In this document: positions 56,664-64,000 of the stretch, piece by piece | Layout: every line of letters begins with the position of its first letter | How positions within the stretch are numbered: the stretch's first letter is position 1 | Source of the DNA: an uncultured Eubacteriales bacterium | Lineage (GTDB): Bacteria > Bacillota > Clostridia > Oscillospirales > Acutalibacteraceae | Reading direction: 5' to 3' | Assembly (NCBI GenBank): GCA_934561055.1 | Contig: CAKTFN010000002.1 | Span: 186,001 to 250,000, forward strand | Length of the DNA: 64,000 bases | Notes under the pieces: model-generated | Told to the model about the DNA's origin: nothing | What the model saw: the letters and a program-made list of their open reading frames with translations, nothing else | The model's database searches: none | Made by a program: the position numbers and the translations under genes

Positions 56664-57524
56664 TCAAAGAACTTCTTTCAAGAATTGAATTGCCTTTTCA
56701 AACCATCCTTCGGCGGTTGTGTTCCTTGCAAGACCGATTCCGTGTCCGCCCCTCGGATAGCGCATAAAAACGTGTTTTACGCCCATTTTTGAAAGCCGCT
56801 CGTCAAGGCGGATACTGTTGCTGATCGGAACGGTTTTGTCTCCCTCGCAATGCCAGAAAAATGTCGGCGGATAATTTTCGTCTGCAATGAGTTCAACCGA
56901 TTTGTCCGCCTGTTCCTCCGGCGTTGAACGGAGGCCGAGAAGACGAAGACGCGTAATTTCGTGCGTCTCCTCTTTCATGCTGATTACAGGATACGCAAGA
57001 ATAACTGCTGACGGTCTGAGCGAATATTGTCTGTTGTGGTAAACCGATTCAAACCTTTCAAATCTTGCGGCGAAATAGGCGCAAAGGTGGCCGCCGGCCG
57101 AAGAACCGCAAAGAATGATTTTTTCCGCGTTGACGCAGAATGCGGCCGAATGAGCCTTAACAAAGCAGATTGCCCTTGCAAGGTCTTCCATCGGGTTCGG
57201 GTAATGTGCGTTTGCCGCAACGCGGTAGTTGAGCATAAAAACGTTATAGCCGGCCTTGTTAAAAGCCCGTGCGTAATCACCGCCTTCGTTGTTGAAGGAA
57301 AGGAATTCGTAAGCTCCGCCGGGGCAGACGATTACGGTCGGCGCATTCTTTTTGATGAGGAACGGAATCACGTTTACAAAAGCACGGGAAGGCTCTTCCT
57401 CAATTTCCTCTTTTGAGTAAATCGGATAAAAGATTTTTTCGCCCGAAAGGCGTTTTTTGGCAAGATAGCGTTCAAACATAAAGCGGCGATGTTTGTTTGC
57501 AAGTCGGTTTTTTAAAGTAATCAT
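56664..57524 (-). CDS. Alpha/beta hydrolase (BD-FAE-type esterase)
   Basis: This 286-residue cytosolic hydrolase has VIVCPGGAYEFLSFNNEGGDYARAFNKAGYNVFMLNYRV with the oxyanion HGG variant (PGG). The nucleophile elbow is CGSSAGGHLCAYFA (Ser about 140), Asp lies in WHCEGDKTVP and His in YPRGGHGIGL. This is the bacterial enzyme class that removes acetyl or related groups from carbohydrates. The start has GAGGTGA. It is a single gene, convergent with the MFS pair and divergent from trmB, so its substrate may be linked to sugars brought in by the MFS proteins. Confidence 0.85.
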   Translation of the reverse strand: MITLKNRLANKHRRFMFERYLAKKRLSGEKIFYPIYSKEEIEEEPSRAFVNVIPFLIKKNAPTVIVCPGGAYEFLSFNNEGGDYARAFNKAGYNVFMLNYRVAANAHYPNPMEDLARAICFVKAHSAAFCVNAEKIILCGSSAGGHLCAYFAARFERFESVYHNRQYSLRPSAVILAYPVISMKEETHEITRLRLLGLRSTPEEQADKSVELIADENYPPTFFWHCEGDKTVPISNSIRLDERLSKMGVKHVFMRYPRGGHGIGLARNTTAEGWFEKAIQFLKEVL

Positions 57525-57535
57525 CGGTTCACCTC

Positions 57536-57563
57536 TTGAATTTATATTGATTTATGATATACT
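57536..57563 (+). promoter_or_regulatory. Sigma-A promoter of trmB
   Basis: TTGAAT (57536-57541), 16-base spacer, TATACT (57558-57563). Confidence 0.55.
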
Positions 57564-57669
57564 TTTGTGGTTATAAATAAACTTCCGATTGTCGGGAGGG
57601 AAAAGGTCCCTTCGTTAATCGGCGGTTCACTAAAGAAACACTTAAAGTTAAAAAAGGCAGGAAACAATC

Positions 57670-58353
57670 ATGAGAATGAGAAGAAAAAAGAATCTTGAAG
57701 AGCGGATCGAAAACTGCGAAGGGTATATCGTTGACCTCGGCTACGTTCACGGCGGATACGACGAAAACGGAAACGAGCTGATTGAAAAAAAGCTTGTTGA
57801 TTACGAAAAGATTTTCGGAAACAAAAATCCCGTTTATCTTGAAATAGGCTGCGGAAAGGGTCAGTTCGCTTCGGAGTTTGCAAAAACGCACCCCGAAATC
57901 AATCTTCTCGCCGTTGAGGTCAACCGCAACGTTGCGGTTCTTGCCTGTGAAAAAGCAAAAAAGAACGAACTTTCAAACCTTCGTTTCATGGTTATCGGTG
58001 CGGAAAAGCTTGAATATTTCCTTCCGGAGAACAGCATTGAAATGATTGTTCTCAACCATTCCTGTCCGTTCCCGAAAAAGCGTCAGGCGAAGCGCAGACT
58101 CACTCACGAAAATTTTCTCAACATGTATAAACGCCTTCTCAAAGACGGCGGAATCATCAGGCAAAAAACGGACAATATGCACTTTTTTGAGTTTTCGCTT
58201 TGCGAATTTTCAAAATGCGGATATGAGCTTTTAAAAGTTTCGCTTGATCTTCACAACAGTGACGTTGAAGACAACATCGTCACGGAATACGAACAGCGTT
58301 TCACCGACCTCGGCCAGCCGATATATTACCTTGAAGCAAAGAAAACGAACTGA
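57670..58353 (+). CDS. trmB: tRNA (guanine-N7-)-methyltransferase
   Basis: This 227-residue class I methyltransferase makes m7G46 in the tRNA variable loop. PVYLEIGCGKGQFASEFAKTHPEINLLAVEV holds the SAM-binding glycines (about 60). LNHSCPFPKKRQAKRRLTHENFL is the TrmB motif, with NHSCP where many have NFSDPWPK. QKTDNMHFFEFS and TEYEQRFTDLGQPIYYLEA finish the family set. The altered motif occurs in other Clostridia as far as I recall. The start follows AGGAAA. Confidence 0.92.
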   Translation: MRMRRKKNLEERIENCEGYIVDLGYVHGGYDENGNELIEKKLVDYEKIFGNKNPVYLEIGCGKGQFASEFAKTHPEINLLAVEVNRNVAVLACEKAKKNELSNLRFMVIGAEKLEYFLPENSIEMIVLNHSCPFPKKRQAKRRLTHENFLNMYKRLLKDGGIIRQKTDNMHFFEFSLCEFSKCGYELLKVSLDLHNSDVEDNIVTEYEQRFTDLGQPIYYLEAKKTN

Positions 58354-58357
58354 TTTT

Positions 58358-58382
58358 AAAACCGCTTTATGCGGTTTTTATT
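58358..58382 (+). terminator. Terminator of trmB
   Basis: AAAACCGC-TTTAT-GCGGTTTTT followed by ATTTTTC. Confidence 0.75.
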
Positions 58383-58546
58383 TTTCTTTTCGCAAAGCGT
58401 CGGACGTCGCAAAAGCAACATGAAGTATTGCTATTATTAAAACATATCGCCTGAAAATTGTCAACCGTGAGAAGTGCGAAAGAAAAGTTCATTGTGTCTG
58501 ATAATCGACAATTATCTATAAAACTATATAATATCGCACTTTTGCC

Positions 58547-58575
58547 TTGACATGCCAAGTCGCAGAGACTAAAAT
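58547..58575 (+). promoter_or_regulatory. Sigma-A promoter of the acyltransferase/DUF6320 pair
   Basis: TTGACA (58547-58552), 17-base spacer, TAAAAT (58570-58575), 33 bases before the TTG start. Confidence 0.78.
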
Positions 58576-58607
58576 TGAAGGGTATTTTGTGAAAAAGAGG
58601 TGTTATT

Positions 58608-59915
58608 TTGAGCATCGAAAAAGAATCCGTTTCGGCCGACGGCCGCTATGAAGACAGACCGTGGTTTAAAATTGACAATGCGGCAACGCTTTATGCCGCA
58701 GCAAGAACAAAAAACTGGACAAGAACGTTCAGAACCGCAATTGTTCTTGACGAAGAAATCGATCCGAAAATCCTTCAAAAGGCGCTTGACGAAACGGCAA
58801 AACGTTTTCCGTTTTTCTGCGTTCAACTGCGTGACGGGTTTTTCTGGAGCTACTTTGAGCGTATTGACGAACTTCCGAAAATTGTTCCGGATACAAATTA
58901 TCCCTACCGTCCGATTGACCTCGGAGACAACAAAAAACCATGTTTTCGCATTCTTTACGGAAAAAACAGGATTGTTCTTGAGGGCTTTCATTCAATTTCG
59001 GACGGAAGTGGAACAAAGATTTTTCTTTCAACGCTCACCGCACATTATCTGAAACTCAAAGGCGAAAAAATCACCTGCGACGGAGAGCTTGTTCTTTCGG
59101 CAGAAGACGAACCGAAAGAACAGGAAGCGAGGGATGATTATTACACCTATGCCGATCCGAACGCAAGCGCAAAGAATCCGCCCCGTGTTACGGTTCACAT
59201 CGGTGAAAATGATCCTCTTCCGTCATATGTTTCGCTCATTCACGGAATCTGCTGCATTGACGATCTCAGAGCTGCGGCGAAAAAGCATTCGTTGACAATC
59301 ACGGAATATCTCACCGCAATCCTCATCTATACTTATTTCAACACGGAGGAGCACGACGAAAAACCGATAAGCGTCAGCGTTCCGATTGATTTGAGAAAGC
59401 GTTTTCCGTCAAAATCGCTTCGCAACTTCTGCTTCATGACCGACGTAACCTTTGACCCGAAAGGAAAAGATGAAATCTCTTTTGACGAGGTTTGCGATTC
59501 AATAAGGGGCGGACTTGCGAAAAAGGCAGCGAAGGAAGAACTCCTTTCCGCAATCAGTTCAAACGTCAGTGCGGCGTCGAATCCGGTTCTTAAAATCGTT
59601 CCGTATTTCATCAAGCGAATCTTTTTGAAGGGTACTTACGAAAAGGTTCAGCATACATACACGGCGTTTTTTTCAAACCTCGGTTCGTTTGATTTTCCGC
59701 CCGATGTTGCAAAGCACGTTGTGCGTGTCGAAGCCTGCCTCGGAAGCACGCCTTATCAGCATTTCGGTTGCGCCGCCGCTTCGGTGAACGGAATTTTCAC
59801 CTTCACTTTTTCAAGCGGAAACAAAAAGACCGAAAAACAAAAATTCTTTTTCCGCTTTCTTTCTTCCGACGGTGTTCCGCTCAGGATCGAAAGCAACGTT
59901 GATTACAGGGGGTGA
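58608..59915 (+). CDS. Condensation-domain-like acyltransferase (PapA/alcohol acetyltransferase type)
   Basis: This 435-residue cytosolic protein has the BAHD/condensation fold pattern. The active-site motif is EGFHSISDGSG (HxxxDG, about residue 127) and a DFG-like position is taken by SNLGSF near 365. VPIDLRKRFPSKSLRNF is the other conserved block (about 265). Such enzymes transfer acyl groups from CoA to alcohols or lipid heads. The TTG start at 58608 has GAGGTG six bases upstream. It is coupled to a DUF6320 zinc-ribbon membrane protein, a frequent pair in Clostridia; a lipid or surface-glycolipid modification is plausible. Confidence 0.8.
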   Translation: MSIEKESVSADGRYEDRPWFKIDNAATLYAAARTKNWTRTFRTAIVLDEEIDPKILQKALDETAKRFPFFCVQLRDGFFWSYFERIDELPKIVPDTNYPYRPIDLGDNKKPCFRILYGKNRIVLEGFHSISDGSGTKIFLSTLTAHYLKLKGEKITCDGELVLSAEDEPKEQEARDDYYTYADPNASAKNPPRVTVHIGENDPLPSYVSLIHGICCIDDLRAAAKKHSLTITEYLTAILIYTYFNTEEHDEKPISVSVPIDLRKRFPSKSLRNFCFMTDVTFDPKGKDEISFDEVCDSIRGGLAKKAAKEELLSAISSNVSAASNPVLKIVPYFIKRIFLKGTYEKVQHTYTAFFSNLGSFDFPPDVAKHVVRVEACLGSTPYQHFGCAAASVNGIFTFTFSSGNKKTEKQKFFFRFLSSDGVPLRIESNVDYRG

Positions 59916-59920
59916 CGTGA

Positions 59921-60445
59921 ATGAGGTGTTTAAAATGCGGCGTTGATCTCGGAGAAGAGTATACACGCTGTCCGCTTTGCGGAGAAAAAGCTTCTGACGA
60001 GCCACCGGTTCTTTCCGGTTTCAAAACTGCCGAATATCCTCGGTATGACGAAAAAGCCGCCTTTGTCAAACCGAAGTTCAAGTGTTCATTCCCGATGAAA
60101 TTTCTGCTTCGGGGTGTTTTTGCTCTTTGCGTTCTTTTCGGCGTTCTTGCACTTTTCGGCTTTTCAAAACTTTGGACAATCGGTGTTCCGGTTGCTTTTT
60201 GTGCAACGTCGGCGGTTTATTTTGTTTTCGGGTGCTTTGAAAAAGGGAGACTTCTTCACAGCGGAGTTTCGCTTCTTTCAACGCTTTTGGGTTCGGTTTT
60301 GTTTTTGCTCGTTTCGCTCATTGCAAAATGCGGCGTCAAAGGAATGGTTGACTGCGTTTTTCTCTGCCTTGCGTTTTTCCTTCTCCTTTGGGTAATCAAG
60401 CCCGCGCGGATGAAAGAGCAGATGAAAGCGTTGTTTGTTCTGTGA
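59921..60445 (+). CDS. DUF6320 zinc-ribbon membrane protein
   Basis: The 174-residue protein has an N-terminal zinc ribbon (CLKCGVDLGEEYTRCPLCG, residues 3-21). After a short linker come four or five membrane helices (FLLRGVFALCVLFGVLALFGF, LLSTLLGSVLFLLVSLIAKC and others). DUF6320 proteins accompany condensation-like acyltransferases. The ribosome site GGGGGTGA is the last codon and stop of the previous gene, so translation is coupled. Function unknown; it probably anchors the acyltransferase reaction at the membrane. Confidence 0.85.
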   Translation: MRCLKCGVDLGEEYTRCPLCGEKASDEPPVLSGFKTAEYPRYDEKAAFVKPKFKCSFPMKFLLRGVFALCVLFGVLALFGFSKLWTIGVPVAFCATSAVYFVFGCFEKGRLLHSGVSLLSTLLGSVLFLLVSLIAKCGVKGMVDCVFLCLAFFLLLWVIKPARMKEQMKALFVL

Positions 60446-60453
60446 TAAATCAA

Positions 60454-60489
60454 AAAAGGGGCTGCGGTCAATGACTGCAGTCCCTTTTC
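60454..60489. terminator. Bidirectional terminator between DUF6320 gene and mmsA
   Basis: AAAAGGGGCTGC-GGTC pairs with GACTGCAGTCCCTTTT; T-runs on both strands serve the two convergent genes. Confidence 0.8.
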
Positions 60490-60507
60490 CTGTCTTTCAA
60501 ATATTTA

Positions 60508-62025
60508 TCAGCCGCCGACGGAGCCGTCCCATGTGTCAACATGAGTTGCTTTCATTTCCTCTTCGTCGAACCAACGGGTTGTAACAGCCTTGGTTTCGGT
60601 GAAGAAGCGGAACGCATCCTTGCCGAGGCAATGGAGGTCGCCGAAGAATGACTTCTTGTGACCCGTAAACGGGAAAACGCCGACCGGAACGGGAATTCCG
60701 ACGTTGACGCCGACCATTCCGCCGTCGGTATGCTTTGCAAATTCTCTTGCATAGTAACCGCTCTGGGTGAAGATTACCGAACCGTTTGCGAACGGATTGC
60801 GGTTCATGAGTGCAAGACCTTCTTCAAAAGTTTTGACTCTCTTGATGCAAAGAACCGGTCCGAAAATTTCCTGCGTGCCGACGGTCATTTCTTCCGTAAC
60901 GTGGTCAAGAATCGTCGGGCCGACGAAGTATCCGCCTTCAAGGCCGGGAACGGTTGCGTTCCTTCCGTCAAGGACGAGGGTTGCGCCTTCTTCGATTCCC
61001 TTGTTGATCCAGCCGATTACGCGCTCTTTGTGAGCGGCGGAAACAACGGGGCCGAGAGTTGAATCTTTGTCATAAGCCGCGCCGAGTTTAAGTTCGGAAG
61101 CGTACTGCTTAAGGAGAGCAACGAGCTTGTCCGCAATGCTTTCCTGAGCAACGACAACGGGAAGAGCCATGCATCTTTCGCCCGCACAGCCGAAAGCGGA
61201 GTTGATGATTCCTCTTGCGCTTCTTTCAAGAGCGGCGTCTTCAAGAACGAGGGCGTGGTTCTTTGCTTCGCAAAGGCACTGAACGCGCTTTCCGGTTGAA
61301 GCGGCGGTTGCGTAAACGTGCTGTCCGACGCCGGTTGTTCCGACGAAAGTGATTCCCTTGATGTCCGGATGCTTGAGAAGAAGATCGGCTTCGTTGCGGG
61401 TGCAGGTGACAAGATTGACAACGCCCTTCGGAAGGCCGGCTTCCATGAGAAGGTCACAAAGTCTCATTGCGGTCATCGGGGTTTGAGAGTTGAGCTTGAG
61501 GACGATTGTGTTTCCGGCCGCAATGCAGCAGGGAACCATCCAGCCCATCGGAATCATTCCCGGGAAGTTGAACGGAACGATTCCGGCGAAAACGCCGACG
61601 GGTTCGTAATAAAGGGTTGTGTCATAGCCGTTTGAGGTGTCTCTCATGCTGTCGCCCATTGTGAGTGAGGGAGCGCTGAGTGCAAGTTCAACGGGCTCTT
61701 TGACTTTGAGAATGTCGCCCTTTGATTCGCTGAGAACCTTTCCGTGTTCAACGGCGCAAAGGGTTGCAAGTTCGTCCATATGTTCGATAAGAAGCTCACG
61801 GAATTTATAAAGAACCTGAGTTCTTTTCATGACCGGCGTCTGAGACCAGGTTTTGAAAGCCTCTTTTGCGCTTTGAACGGCTTCTTCAACCTCTTCAACG
61901 GTGCAGCAGGGTGTGCGTGCGATGACTTCACCGGTGCTGGGATTATGGATATCCATATACTTTCCTGATTTTGACTCAATCCATTCGCCGTTTGCGAAGT
62001 ACTTGAGCGTTTTTACGGTTGCCAT
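60508..62025 (-). CDS. mmsA: CoA-acylating methylmalonate-semialdehyde dehydrogenase family enzyme
   Basis: This 505-residue aldehyde dehydrogenase has LKYFANGEWIESKSGKYMDIHNPSTGEVIA, PFNFPGMIPMGWMVP, ITFVGTTGVGQHVYATAASTGKRVQCLCEAKNHALV and the catalytic Cys in NSAFGCAGERCMALPVVV. The FGCAGERCMA pattern and the lack of the general-base Glu in ExxxKN (here CEAKNH) point to the CoA-dependent MMSDH/IolA group, which forms propionyl- or acetyl-CoA from semialdehydes. I use the ATG at 62025 after AGGAGATG. It is monocistronic; no inositol or valine genes are nearby. Confidence 0.9.
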   Translation of the reverse strand: MATVKTLKYFANGEWIESKSGKYMDIHNPSTGEVIARTPCCTVEEVEEAVQSAKEAFKTWSQTPVMKRTQVLYKFRELLIEHMDELATLCAVEHGKVLSESKGDILKVKEPVELALSAPSLTMGDSMRDTSNGYDTTLYYEPVGVFAGIVPFNFPGMIPMGWMVPCCIAAGNTIVLKLNSQTPMTAMRLCDLLMEAGLPKGVVNLVTCTRNEADLLLKHPDIKGITFVGTTGVGQHVYATAASTGKRVQCLCEAKNHALVLEDAALERSARGIINSAFGCAGERCMALPVVVAQESIADKLVALLKQYASELKLGAAYDKDSTLGPVVSAAHKERVIGWINKGIEEGATLVLDGRNATVPGLEGGYFVGPTILDHVTEEMTVGTQEIFGPVLCIKRVKTFEEGLALMNRNPFANGSVIFTQSGYYAREFAKHTDGGMVGVNVGIPVPVGVFPFTGHKKSFFGDLHCLGKDAFRFFTETKAVTTRWFDEEEMKATHVDTWDGSVGG

Positions 62026-62104
62026 TATTATGTACATCTCCTTTTTAAGATTTTTTACCGTTTAATTTTAAGCCAAAAGGCTCGAAAAATCAATAGTATA
62101 TTTG

Positions 62105-62755
62105 TTAACAGCCGAGAACTTTTTGCGAAAGCTCGGAAATATCGCAAAGAACCGGACAGCCTGTTTTCAAAAGCCGTTCTTTTGAGTTGTGGCCGTTTGC
62201 AATAAAAATGCAGTCACAGCCGATTGCGTTCGCCGTTTCAAGGTCATGAAGCGTATCGCCGACAAAAACAACTCTTTTCGGGTCGGCCTTGCTTTCCGAA
62301 AGCCACTGCTTCGCAACGGTGGTTTTTCCTTTTCCTAGGTCGTTTTCCGTTCCGAGAATTGCGTCAAAAACCTTTGAAATTTCAAAGCGTGTGACCTGAG
62401 GAACGAGTCTTTCATGACCCGTTGCGGAAATTACGGCCTGGCGGACGCCGTTTTCAAAAAGGGTTTTGAGAACATTTTCCGCATTTTTGAAAAGGAAGGT
62501 TTCCGGAAACTTTTTTTCGTATTTTTCAACGTAATCATCGGCAAGTTTGAGATAATCGACCTTTGAAAAGTCAAAGCCGATAAGCTCGTAAAAATCAACA
62601 ATCGGGAAGCCGAAATGTTCAAGATAAAATTCCTTCGACGGAACCTTTTCGATTCCGTTTTCTTCAAGAAGTTCCTTCATGATTGAAATGTTCATCTCAA
62701 GGTCGTCAAGAAGCGTTCCGTTCCAATCCCAAAGGACAAAATCATAATTTTTCAT
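62105..62755 (-). CDS. HAD-superfamily phosphatase (phosphoglycolate phosphatase-like)
   Basis: The 216-residue protein has HAD motif I DWNGTLLDD (Asp nucleophile at about 11 and Asp+2 replaced by Asn), motif II VISATGHER, motif III Lys in GKGKTTVAKQWL, and motif IV VFVGDTLHDLETANAIG. A helical cap domain follows motif I, as in class C1 (Gph/PGP-like). DWNGT in place of DxDGT is common in HAD members with weak or specialised activity. The substrate is unknown. The nearest ribosome site, AAGGAA, is rather far from the ATG. Single gene. Confidence 0.85.
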   Translation of the reverse strand: MKNYDFVLWDWNGTLLDDLEMNISIMKELLEENGIEKVPSKEFYLEHFGFPIVDFYELIGFDFSKVDYLKLADDYVEKYEKKFPETFLFKNAENVLKTLFENGVRQAVISATGHERLVPQVTRFEISKVFDAILGTENDLGKGKTTVAKQWLSESKADPKRVVFVGDTLHDLETANAIGCDCIFIANGHNSKERLLKTGCPVLCDISELSQKVLGC

Positions 62756-62971
62756 AGTTCTTTTCTGTTCCTTAATATTATATCCGCAAGAGCGGTTCGT
62801 TTCTTTAATGATAAAACATTAAGCGGATTTTGTCAACCGAAAAGCCTGCGTTGCCTTCATTCGCCGTTGCGTCACCGCTCTTTGATTTCCGGGCAGTGGC
62901 AATTCAAAAAAACGTGAATAGTATAAATCAGGAAACACAAAATTTTTCCGATTTCGGACGGGGGTATTAAG

Positions 62972-64000
62972 ATGAGCAACAAAAAGAAGATTTTTCTCGC
63001 CGCAAACAGTCCTTACGGCTTTGTTTCGTTTTTTGACGAACTGTATAATCCTTACCGTGACTGCAGAGCATATATTATCAAAGGCGGACCCGGAACGGGA
63101 AAATCGTCTTTGATGAAAAAAATCGCCGAAAAAGGCGAAGAAAAGGGCTTTGACGTGATTCGGGTTTTTTGCAGCAGCGACCCGGAAAGCCTTGATGCGG
63201 TGATGATTCCGGAGCTTTCACTTTCCGTTGCCGACGGAACCGCTCCGCACGTTCTTGAACCGAAGTTCCCCGGAGCGGCGGAGAACATAATCAATCTCGG
63301 CGCATTTTGGAACGAAAAGGAACTTTTTGAAAAACGGGACGAAATTCGGGCACTGAGTCTTGAAAATTCGATTTTTCACCGAAGAGCTTCTCGCTTCCTC
63401 GCCGCCGCGGGTCCGATTGAAAAGGAGAATGAAAAGCTTCTTTCTCCGCTTGTTCTTGAAGACAAACTTTCCGGCTTCGCCTCAAGATTTTGTGCAAGAG
63501 AAACCCCGAAAAAGAAAAATTCCGTCCCCGGAAGAAAAAGCGTCTGCCTTCTTTCCGGAATAACGCCGAAGGGAGTCGTTTTTTTCGACGAAACGGTGAA
63601 AGCCTTTTCAACGAGAATAATCGGAGTTGAGGACGAATACTGTTGCTGCGCCGGAATGCTCCTTGAAAGAATCGGTGAAACGGCGGCAAAAAACGGCTGG
63701 AACGTAATCTTCTGCCGCTGTCCGATGAGACCGAAGGAATATTGCGAGCATCTGATCATTCCGGAAGCTTCACTTTCTCTTGTTTCGCTCAGAAGCAGCC
63801 ATAGGTTTTCTCTTCCGATTTCACGAACGGTTCACGTCAGACGTTTTTTGAAAGACGGCGGAAAAACGGACTCAAAGCGTCGGCTTTTGCTGAACCGAAC
63901 GCTTTCAAACAATCTTGTTGAAAGTGCGGTTGAAATGCTCTTTGAGGCAAAGAAGGTTCACGACGGGCTTGAAAAGCTGTATATTGAAAGCATGGATTTT
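62972..64000 (+). CDS. PRK06851-type ATPase (runs off the right edge)
   Basis: The frame opens at the ATG at 62972 (GGGGG upstream) and stays open to the window end, giving 343 residues without a stop. Walker A GGPGTGKSSLMKKI is near residue 37; FCSSDPESLDAVMIPELSLSVADGTAPHVLEPKFPGAAE and IINLGAFWNEKEL are strong matches to the PRK06851 family of clostridial P-loop proteins, which have two such ATPase halves. Function not established; members are spore-former-enriched. The second half lies outside the window. Confidence 0.85.
   Translation, partial: MSNKKKIFLAANSPYGFVSFFDELYNPYRDCRAYIIKGGPGTGKSSLMKKIAEKGEEKGFDVIRVFCSSDPESLDAVMIPELSLSVADGTAPHVLEPKFPGAAENIINLGAFWNEKELFEKRDEIRALSLENSIFHRRASRFLAAAGPIEKENEKLLSPLVLEDKLSGFASRFCARETPKKKNSVPGRKSVCLLSGITPKGVVFFDETVKAFSTRIIGVEDEYCCCAGMLLERIGETAAKNGWNVIFCRCPMRPKEYCEHLIIPEASLSLVSLRSSHRFSLPISRTVHVRRFLKDGGKTDSKRRLLLNRTLSNNLVESAVEMLFEAKKVHDGLEKLYIESMDF

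Overview
The window comes from a chromosome of a gut-type, spore-forming anaerobic member of the Clostridia, most like the Oscillospiraceae/Ruminococcaceae. The basis is the spoVAC-spoVAD-spoVAE spore operon, a SpoIID-like protein, a class B sortase, sensory [FeFe]-hydrogenase genes, small clostridial families (DUF6472, DUF6320), A+T-rich sigma-A promoters and dense hairpin terminators. Native genes have a uniform style with many GAA/AAA, CTT/CTC and TTC codons. Several islands depart from it.

Layout. 1-550: the end of an integrative element (RhuM-type gene, then the 3' half of a tRNA-Arg(ACG) gene as attachment site). 600-2900: repeat DNA and the minus-strand spoVA operon with an extra 61-residue gene. 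3.0-7.8 kb: DUF1015 protein, alanyl-tRNA editing protein, and a DUF6472-serine dehydratase-KDPG/KHG aldolase operon. 7.9-9.2 kb and 14.6-16.2 kb: two blocks of non-coding repeats, each holding one copy of a roughly 0.6-0.8 kb element with long terminal inverted repeats. The two copies are in opposite orientation and flank 9.3-14.3 kb, which carries an EamA transporter and a sensory hydrogenase-like cluster (two DRTGG proteins, Fe-S/H-domain protein, HATPase, PHP phosphoesterase, an unknown protein). 16.2-27.1 kb: DUF1846, a Cys-rich protein, YhhN, nifS-thiI, cinA, sortase, SpoIID-like protein. 27.2-29.4 kb: a structured leader RNA with an apparent antiterminator/terminator switch in front of a secreted C-type-lectin/cysteine-protease-like protein of foreign base composition. 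29.5-30.5 kb: fba.

30.6-35.3 kb is a markedly A+T-rich accretion island beside rlmD. It holds a DUF5655 nuclease-like protein, a phosphohistidine-swivel protein with an unknown C-terminal half, a two-TM protein with a Nudix-like tail, and a decayed copy of the rlmD 3' end. This points to repeated integration at the 3' end of rlmD. 35.3-41.4 kb: rlmD, a 38-residue coupled membrane peptide, an ABC exporter, a degenerate P-type-ATPase-like protein, rlmB. 41.5-47.3 kb: a stand-alone GlmU acetyltransferase domain, pth, a GDPD, icd, and an Amt-PII fusion behind a complex leader with a glutamine-rich upstream ORF. 47.4-52.4 kb: zinc uptake (znuABC with two accessory genes) and glnA. 52.9-64 kb: twin MFS transporters, an esterase, trmB, an acyltransferase/DUF6320 pair, mmsA, a HAD phosphatase and the start of a PRK06851-type ATPase.

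Functional themes are spore germinant channels and cell-envelope work, nitrogen handling (Amt-PII, glnA, serine dehydratase), zinc scavenging, hydrogen sensing and tRNA/rRNA modification. The least explained material is the island at 30.6-35.3 kb, the inverted repeat elements around the hydrogenase cluster, and the leader RNAs at 27.3 kb and 45.3 kb. All function calls rest on motifs and remembered family features; no database search was run.
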